This document shows, one piece after another, positions 27,394 to 32,984 of a stretch of 32,984 nt of DNA (the first letter of the stretch is position 1; each line of letters begins with the position of its first letter). A program made the translations under genes and the position numbers. The stretch spans positions 1-32,984 of the forward strand of contig JAIKVP010000180.1 of NCBI GenBank assembly GCA_024685635.1, in the 5' to 3' direction. This DNA is from Lachnospiraceae bacterium. GTDB taxonomy: Bacteria; Bacillota; Clostridia; Lachnospirales; Lachnospiraceae. A model generated the notes under the pieces. That model did no database searches, had not been told where the DNA came from, and saw nothing but the letters and a program-made list of their open reading frames with translations.

Positions 27394-27426
27394 AGATTAA
27401 ACGAAGATTAAACGGAGATTAAACGA
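27394..27426 (+). repeat. 11-bp direct repeat x3 (agattaaacgR) ending on the first base of the tex start codon
   Basis: agattaaacga 27394-27404, agattaaacgg 27405-27415, agattaaacga 27416-27426. Confidence 0.9.
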
Positions 27427-29567
27427 TGGACATTATTAGAATAATATCAGATGAACTAAAGGTTAGACCAAGCCAGGTTGAGGCTGCAGTTAAGTTGATT
27501 GATGAGGGTAATACTATACCTTTTATCGCCAGATATCGTAAGGATGTCACAGACAACTTAAATGATGAGCAGCTTAGACATTTAGGCGAGCGTCTAACCT
27601 ATTTGCGTAATTTAGAGGAGCGTAAAGAGGCAGTTATAGCAAGCATCAATGAGCAGGAGAAGATGACTCCTGAGCTTCTAAAGAAGATTGAGGAAGCCGA
27701 GACTTTAGTTGCCGTGGAGGACTTGTATAGACCTTATAAGCCTAAACGACGCACAAGAGCCATGATAGCTAAGGAGAAGGGATTAGAGCCTTTGGCCAAT
27801 GTTATAATGAAGCAGAAGTTAACTATAGAAGCTACAGAAGCTGCTAAAGAATACATATCAGAAGAAAAAGAAGTATTAACAGAAGAAGATGCTATTAATG
27901 GCGCTATTGATATTATCGCAGAGGCTATATCTGATGATGCCAATTACAGGACTTATATTCGTAAGTTAACTACCGAAGAGGGCAGCATAATTGTCAAAGC
28001 CAAGGATGAAGAAGCAGAGTCTGTATATGAGAATTATTATGACTTTACATCTAACATCAAGAAGCTAGCAGGCTATCAGATTTTAGCAATTAACAGAGGC
28101 GAGAAAGAGAAGATTTTAACTGTCAAACTTGAAGCTCCAGTTGATAAGATTATCAGATATCTTATGAATCATTCTAAGAGAAAAGAGAATCAATATACCG
28201 ACCAGTATATTGACCAGGCGATAGAGGATAGCTATGATCGTTTAATCGCTCCTGCAATTGAGCGTGAGATTAGAAGCTCGCTTACAGAGATGGCTGAAGA
28301 TGGTGCTATTACTGTCTTTCAGAAGAATTTAAGACAGCTTCTTATGCAGCCACCTATCGCTAATAAGGTTGTTTTGGGCTGGGATCCTGCATTTAGAACA
28401 GGATGTAAGTTAGCTGTTGTAGATGAGACGGGCAAGGTTTTAGACACCGTTGTCATTTTCCCAACGGCTCCACAGAACAAGGTTAAAGAGGCTAAAAAGA
28501 CCTTAAAGGCTTTAGTCGATAAATATAACATTTCCCTTATTTCGGTTGGTAATGGTACCGCTTCAAGAGAGTCTGAACAGGTTATTGTTGACTTCTTATC
28601 TGAGATTGACAAGCCAGTTCAGTACGTGATTGTAAATGAAGCAGGTGCGTCAGTTTACTCAGCAAGTGAGCTTGCAAGTAAGGAATTTCCTGAATTTGAT
28701 GTAGGTCAAAGAAGTGCTGCCTCTATTGCGAGAAGGCTTCAGGATCCGCTAGCAGAGCTTGTCAAGATTGATCCTAAGGCTATTGGAGTAGGGCAGTATC
28801 AGCATGATATGAATCAGAAGCATTTGTCAGAGGCTTTAGATGGTGTGGTTGAGTCTTGTGTTAACCAGGTAGGTGTTGACTTAAATACTGCTTCAGCTCC
28901 ACTATTAGAGAGAGTATCAGGAATAAATAAGACGATCGCTAAGAATATAGTTGATTATAGAGAGGCTAACGGTAAGTTTACTAACAGAAAGCAGCTTAAT
29001 AAGGTTAGTAAGCTAGGACCTAAAGCATTTGAGCAGTGTGCAGGATTTATGAGAATCAGCGGTGGAGACAATCCGCTTGATAACACTTCAGTTCATCCTG
29101 AATCATATAACGCAGCCGACAAGATATTAGAGGTTGCTGGAGTTGATAAGAGCCAGATTTCAGGTGGTGTTAAGGGACTTAAAAAGAGCCTTAAGGACAT
29201 CAAAAAACTATCTAGCGAGCTTGGAATCGGTGAGCTTACACTTAATGATATTATCGACGAGTTAGAGAAGCCAGGACGCGATCCAAGACAGGATATGCCT
29301 AAGCCAATTCTTAGGACAGATATTTTGACTATGGAGGACTTGAGCGAAGGAATGATCCTAAAAGGCACCGTTAGAAATGTTATAGACTTTGGTGCATTTG
29401 TTGATATCGGAGTTCACCAGGATGGTTTAGTTCACATTTCTAAGCTTACTGACAAGAAGTTTGTTAAGCACCCTCTCGAGATAGTAAGTGTCGGCGATGT
29501 GGTTGAGGTTAAGGTGCTTTCAGTTGATGTCGCTAAGAATAGAATTCAGCTTTCTATGGTTTTGTAG
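27426..29567 (+). CDS. tex: Tex family transcription accessory / S1 RNA-binding protein
   Basis: VRPSQVEAAVKLIDEGNTIPFIARYRKDVT, YRPYKPKRRTRAMIAKEKGLEPLA, LGWDPAFRTGCKLAVVD, HhH region SGINKTIAKNIVDYREANGKFTNRKQL, C-terminal S1 GMILKGTVRNVIDFGAFVDIGVHQDGLVHISKL. Confidence 0.96.
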   Translation: MDIIRIISDELKVRPSQVEAAVKLIDEGNTIPFIARYRKDVTDNLNDEQLRHLGERLTYLRNLEERKEAVIASINEQEKMTPELLKKIEEAETLVAVEDLYRPYKPKRRTRAMIAKEKGLEPLANVIMKQKLTIEATEAAKEYISEEKEVLTEEDAINGAIDIIAEAISDDANYRTYIRKLTTEEGSIIVKAKDEEAESVYENYYDFTSNIKKLAGYQILAINRGEKEKILTVKLEAPVDKIIRYLMNHSKRKENQYTDQYIDQAIEDSYDRLIAPAIEREIRSSLTEMAEDGAITVFQKNLRQLLMQPPIANKVVLGWDPAFRTGCKLAVVDETGKVLDTVVIFPTAPQNKVKEAKKTLKALVDKYNISLISVGNGTASRESEQVIVDFLSEIDKPVQYVIVNEAGASVYSASELASKEFPEFDVGQRSAASIARRLQDPLAELVKIDPKAIGVGQYQHDMNQKHLSEALDGVVESCVNQVGVDLNTASAPLLERVSGINKTIAKNIVDYREANGKFTNRKQLNKVSKLGPKAFEQCAGFMRISGGDNPLDNTSVHPESYNAADKILEVAGVDKSQISGGVKGLKKSLKDIKKLSSELGIGELTLNDIIDELEKPGRDPRQDMPKPILRTDILTMEDLSEGMILKGTVRNVIDFGAFVDIGVHQDGLVHISKLTDKKFVKHPLEIVSVGDVVEVKVLSVDVAKNRIQLSMVL

Positions 29568-29576
29568 GAGTTAGTT

Positions 29577-30002
29577 ATGGTTTATGAGAGTTTTTCAAGA
29601 GAGGATACATTTGAATTAGGTAAATCGCTTGGCGTAAAGGCCAAAGCTGGCAAGGTCTATCTCTTAAATGGAGATTTAGGAGTCGGCAAGACTGTCTTTA
29701 CTAAGGGCTTTGCTGTTGGCTTAGGAATAACTGAGCCTGTCAATTCTCCTACATTTACCATATTACAGGTTTATGAGGAGGGAAGGCTTCCCTTATATCA
29801 TTTTGACACATATAGAATCGAGGATTCTTATGAGATGGACGAGATTGGCTATGATGAATATGTTTACGGCGAGGGTGTAAGCCTTATAGAGTGGCCTGAG
29901 CGTATAGACGACATTTTACCTGACAAGGCCGTTAAGATTGATATTAAGAAAGATTTAGACAAGGGTTTCGATTACAGAAGAATCGAGATTTTGGAGGATT
30001 AA
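29577..30002 (+). CDS. tsaE: tRNA t6A biosynthesis ATPase TsaE
   Basis: LNGDLGVGKTVFTKGFAVGLGI, VNSPTFTILQVYEEGRLPLYHFDTYRI, SLIEWPERI. Confidence 0.95.
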   Translation: MVYESFSREDTFELGKSLGVKAKAGKVYLLNGDLGVGKTVFTKGFAVGLGITEPVNSPTFTILQVYEEGRLPLYHFDTYRIEDSYEMDEIGYDEYVYGEGVSLIEWPERIDDILPDKAVKIDIKKDLDKGFDYRRIEILED

Positions 30003-30004
30003 CT

Positions 30005-30709
30005 ATGAAGATACTTGCAATTGATAGCTCTGGCATTGTGGCTACGACAGCACTTTTAGTTGATGACGAGATTAGAGCTAGCTATTCAATTCAATATAAG
30101 CGCACACATTCTGAGACTTTACTTCCTATGGTGGAGTCTATGCTTAAGAGTGTTGACCAGGATATAAATGAAATAGATGCCATATCTGTTGCATCTGGTC
30201 CTGGCTCATTTACAGGCCTAAGAATAGGAGCTGCGACCGCTAAGGGACTGTGTTTAGCGCTTGATAAACCTTTGATTGCAATATCAACACTAGAGGGACT
30301 TGCCTACAGATTCTATGGCAGCGATAAGATAATAGTGCCTCTTATGGATGCCAGAAGAGAGCAGGTATATACAGCCGCATACAAGCTTACTGATGAGTTT
30401 GAAACTATTATTGAGCCTTGTGCTATAGGAATTGATGAACTGCTTGATAAGGTAAGCGGCTTTGATGAAAATGTTATCTATATGGGCGACGGTTCAGTTA
30501 GGTATAAAGATGTTATAAGCTCTCGCTTAAGAGAGGGTGATATAATTGCAGCTATACATCTTAATGTTCAGGATGCAGCTGCCTTAGCGTTTAGAGCTAA
30601 GCAAATGTATGAGGCTGGAAACTTCACTAATGCCGACCACTTTGCGCCAGAGTATTTAAGAATGTCTCAGGCTGAAAGAGAGAGAAAGCTTAAGGAAAAG
30701 AGGGGATAG
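30005..30709 (+). CDS. tsaB: tRNA t6A biosynthesis protein TsaB
   Basis: MKILAIDSSGIVATTALL, HSETLLPMVESML, ISVASGPGSFTGLRIGAATAKGLCLAL, PLMDARREQVYTA. Confidence 0.95.
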   Translation: MKILAIDSSGIVATTALLVDDEIRASYSIQYKRTHSETLLPMVESMLKSVDQDINEIDAISVASGPGSFTGLRIGAATAKGLCLALDKPLIAISTLEGLAYRFYGSDKIIVPLMDARREQVYTAAYKLTDEFETIIEPCAIGIDELLDKVSGFDENVIYMGDGSVRYKDVISSRLREGDIIAAIHLNVQDAAALAFRAKQMYEAGNFTNADHFAPEYLRMSQAERERKLKEKRG

Positions 30710-30711
30710 CT

Positions 30712-31158
30712 ATGGGAAAGATTGCTATTATTAGACCTTTAGCTCCTGAAGATGTTGAGACCATTGCAGATATAGACTCAAAATGTATATCTAATCCATG
30801 GAGTAAGAAGGATTTTGAAGATTTTTTTAAGTATATGGATAACCATTATTTAGTTGCAGAGTGTGACGGTAAGATGGTTGGCTTTGTAGGCTTTATGAAA
30901 TATGTCGACGAGGGAGATATTACAAGAATTGCGGTTCTTCCTGAGTATCGAAAAAATCATATAGCAGAAGCCTTAATGGATAAACTATTTGCCTTAGTAT
31001 CTGCTAATGGTGTTAAGACCATAAGACTAGAAGTAAGAGAGAGTAATGAAGCCGCAAAAGGCTTATATAACAAGTTAGGCTTTAAGGAGGATGGCGTTAG
31101 AAAGAATTACTATTCATCTCCTGTAGAAGATGGCATTGTTATGTCTAAGGCCTTGTAG
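30712..31158 (+). CDS. rimI: GNAT acetyltransferase, RimI-like
   Basis: IRPLAPEDVETIADIDSKCISNPWSKKDF, ITRIAVLPEYRKNHIAEALMDKL, IRLEVRESNEAAKGLYNKLGF. Confidence 0.92.
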   Translation: MGKIAIIRPLAPEDVETIADIDSKCISNPWSKKDFEDFFKYMDNHYLVAECDGKMVGFVGFMKYVDEGDITRIAVLPEYRKNHIAEALMDKLFALVSANGVKTIRLEVRESNEAAKGLYNKLGFKEDGVRKNYYSSPVEDGIVMSKAL

Positions 31159-31302
31159 AATAGTTTTATATTTTGCCATATTATTAAGGCTAACATTGTG
31201 TTGCAATTTTTGCTTAAATCAAGTATTATGTTAAGCGAATGTTTTTATAAACATTTCTTATATTTATTGTACTAATAATTGTTCAAGAAAGGATATTTAG
31301 TC

Positions 31303-32984
31303 ATGAATTCAATTGACAACTTATCAGTAAATGCAATCAAGGTATTGTCTGCAGAGGCAATTCAAAAGGCCAATTCTGGACATCCAGGTCTTCCACTTGG
31401 AGCTGCTCCTATGGCGTATGAGCTATGGGCTCATCATATGAATCACAACCCTGCTAATCCTAACTGGTTTAACAGAGACAGGTTTGTATTATCAGCTGGT
31501 CATGGTTCAATGCTTATCTATTCATTGCTACATTTGTTTGGATATGGGAATTTGTCAATTGAGGATATCAAGAACTTTAGACAGTTAGACTCACTTACAC
31601 CAGGGCATCCTGAGTATGGACATACCGTTGGTGTAGAGACTACAACAGGTCCTTTAGGTGCAGGCTTTGCTACTGCAGTTGGTATGGCAGCGGCAGAGGC
31701 ACATTTGGCTGCTAAGTTCAATGAGGATGGCTTTGATATAGTTGATCATTATACATACGCATTAGTTGGTGACGGATGTATGATGGAGGGTACTTCTTAT
31801 GAGGCTGGCTCTTTAGCTGGTACATGGGGATTATCTAAGTTTATTGTACTTTACGATTCCAATAACATTTCCATTGAGGGCGGTACTGACATTGCCTTTA
31901 GAGAGGACGTTATGGCAAGATTTGCCTCATTTGGCTTCCAGGTATTAGAGGTTAGTGACGGCACAGATTTAGATTCGATTTCTAAGGCGATTGAGGAAGC
32001 TAAGGCTGACAAGACTCGCCCATCATTTATAAAGATTAACACTAAGATTGGTGCTGGATGTCCTGCTAAGGAAGGCAAGGCAGCGGCCCACGGTGAGCCT
32101 TTAGGCGTTGATAATGTCAAGGCATTAAAGGACAATTTAGGATGGAATTACGGAGATTTTGAGGTTCCTGCTGAAGTTTATGACAATTATAAATCACTTG
32201 CAAATGAAGGAGCAGCTAAGGAAGATGAATGGAATAAGCTTCTTGATTCTTATAGAGCTAAGTTCCCTGAGAAAGCTCAAAGATTTGATAGCTATCTAAC
32301 TCCAATTGATAAAGATGCTATTATGAATAACGAGGACTTCTGGGCATATGAAAATAAGCCTCAGGCTACAAGAAATCTCTCAGGCATTTTAATTAACAAG
32401 TTAAAGGATTTAGTTCCTAACATGGTTGGAGGTTCAGCTGATTTGGCACCTTCTACTAAGACATATATGAACGACGAGGGTGATTTCTCTAAGGAAGACT
32501 ACAGTGGAAGAAACTTCCACTTTGGTGTTAGAGAGCTTGCTATGGCAGCGATTGGCAACGGTTTGTTACTTCACGGTGGTCTAAAGAGCTATGTTTCAAC
32601 CTTCTTCGTATTTAGTGACTACCTAAAGCCAATGGCTAGACTTTCAGCATTGATGGCTATTCCTGCCATTTATGTTTTGACGCACGACAGTATCGGTGTC
32701 GGCGAGGATGGACCTACACATGAGCCTATTGAGCAGCTTGCAATGTTTAGGGCACTTCCTAACTTCAATACATTTAGACCTGCTGATGCTACCGAGACAG
32801 CATGCGGCTGGTACTTAGCACTAACTTCAACTAAGACACCTATAGCGCTTGTGTTATCAAGACAGAACCTTCCACAGCTTGAGGGCAGCTCAAAGGATGC
32901 TCTAAAGGGTGGATATATAGTGTTTAATGGCGCTAAGGAAGTTCCTGATGGAATATTAATGGCATCTGGATCTGAGGTATCACT
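31303..32984 (+). CDS. tkt: Transketolase (3' truncated by window edge)
   Basis: Open frame from ATG 31303 to the end (absent from the ORF track because no stop falls in the window): MNSIDNLSVNAIKVLSAEAIQKANSGHPGLPLGAAPMAYELWAHHMNHNP..., GDGCMMEGTSYEAG, THDSIGVGEDGPTHEPIEQLAMFRALPN. Confidence 0.96.
   Translation, partial: MNSIDNLSVNAIKVLSAEAIQKANSGHPGLPLGAAPMAYELWAHHMNHNPANPNWFNRDRFVLSAGHGSMLIYSLLHLFGYGNLSIEDIKNFRQLDSLTPGHPEYGHTVGVETTTGPLGAGFATAVGMAAAEAHLAAKFNEDGFDIVDHYTYALVGDGCMMEGTSYEAGSLAGTWGLSKFIVLYDSNNISIEGGTDIAFREDVMARFASFGFQVLEVSDGTDLDSISKAIEEAKADKTRPSFIKINTKIGAGCPAKEGKAAAHGEPLGVDNVKALKDNLGWNYGDFEVPAEVYDNYKSLANEGAAKEDEWNKLLDSYRAKFPEKAQRFDSYLTPIDKDAIMNNEDFWAYENKPQATRNLSGILINKLKDLVPNMVGGSADLAPSTKTYMNDEGDFSKEDYSGRNFHFGVRELAMAAIGNGLLLHGGLKSYVSTFFVFSDYLKPMARLSALMAIPAIYVLTHDSIGVGEDGPTHEPIEQLAMFRALPNFNTFRPADATETACGWYLALTSTKTPIALVLSRQNLPQLEGSSKDALKGGYIVFNGAKEVPDGILMASGSEVS

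Overview
The window is about 33 kb of low-GC Firmicutes chromosome. Gene content and order (hpf-secA-prfB, hom-lysC, DUF4317, DUF3737, YjfB, CheW, flagellin-like) suggest a motile or formerly motile Lachnospiraceae-type Clostridia; this is inference. Most of it is ordinary housekeeping sequence: a hybrid histidine kinase, a Gfo/Idh/MocA oxidoreductase, a GntR(YtrA)-ABC operon, SppA, an RDD protein, a MATE transporter, DUF3737, serine acetyltransferase, DegV, LspA, an SH3-NlpC/P60 hydrolase, HPF, SecA, RF2 with a programmed frameshift, CheW, homoserine dehydrogenase, aspartokinase, dCMP deaminase, Tex, TsaE/TsaB/RimI, and a transketolase cut by the right edge. The unusual part is the GC-richer, apparently non-coding first ~520 bp. 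It holds 71-bp tandem repeats (each with a GCCAACGT...ACGTTGGC hairpin), then a ~222-bp element with ~65-bp near-perfect inverted arms enclosing a compact cluster of hairpins. That element may be a MITE/REPIN-like repeat or a structured RNA. Other points worth a second look are a divergent solitary flagellin-like gene under a sigma-A promoter, motility-type genes scattered outside any flagellar operon, a perfect 16-bp inverted operator at the GntR promoter, a 23-bp palindrome on the degV start site, a shared AAGGATGTGATTTGATG leader on two unrelated genes, and an 11-bp triplication that builds the tex RBS. I found no rRNA, tRNA, CRISPR array or transposase. All family calls come from reading the sequence; no database search was run.
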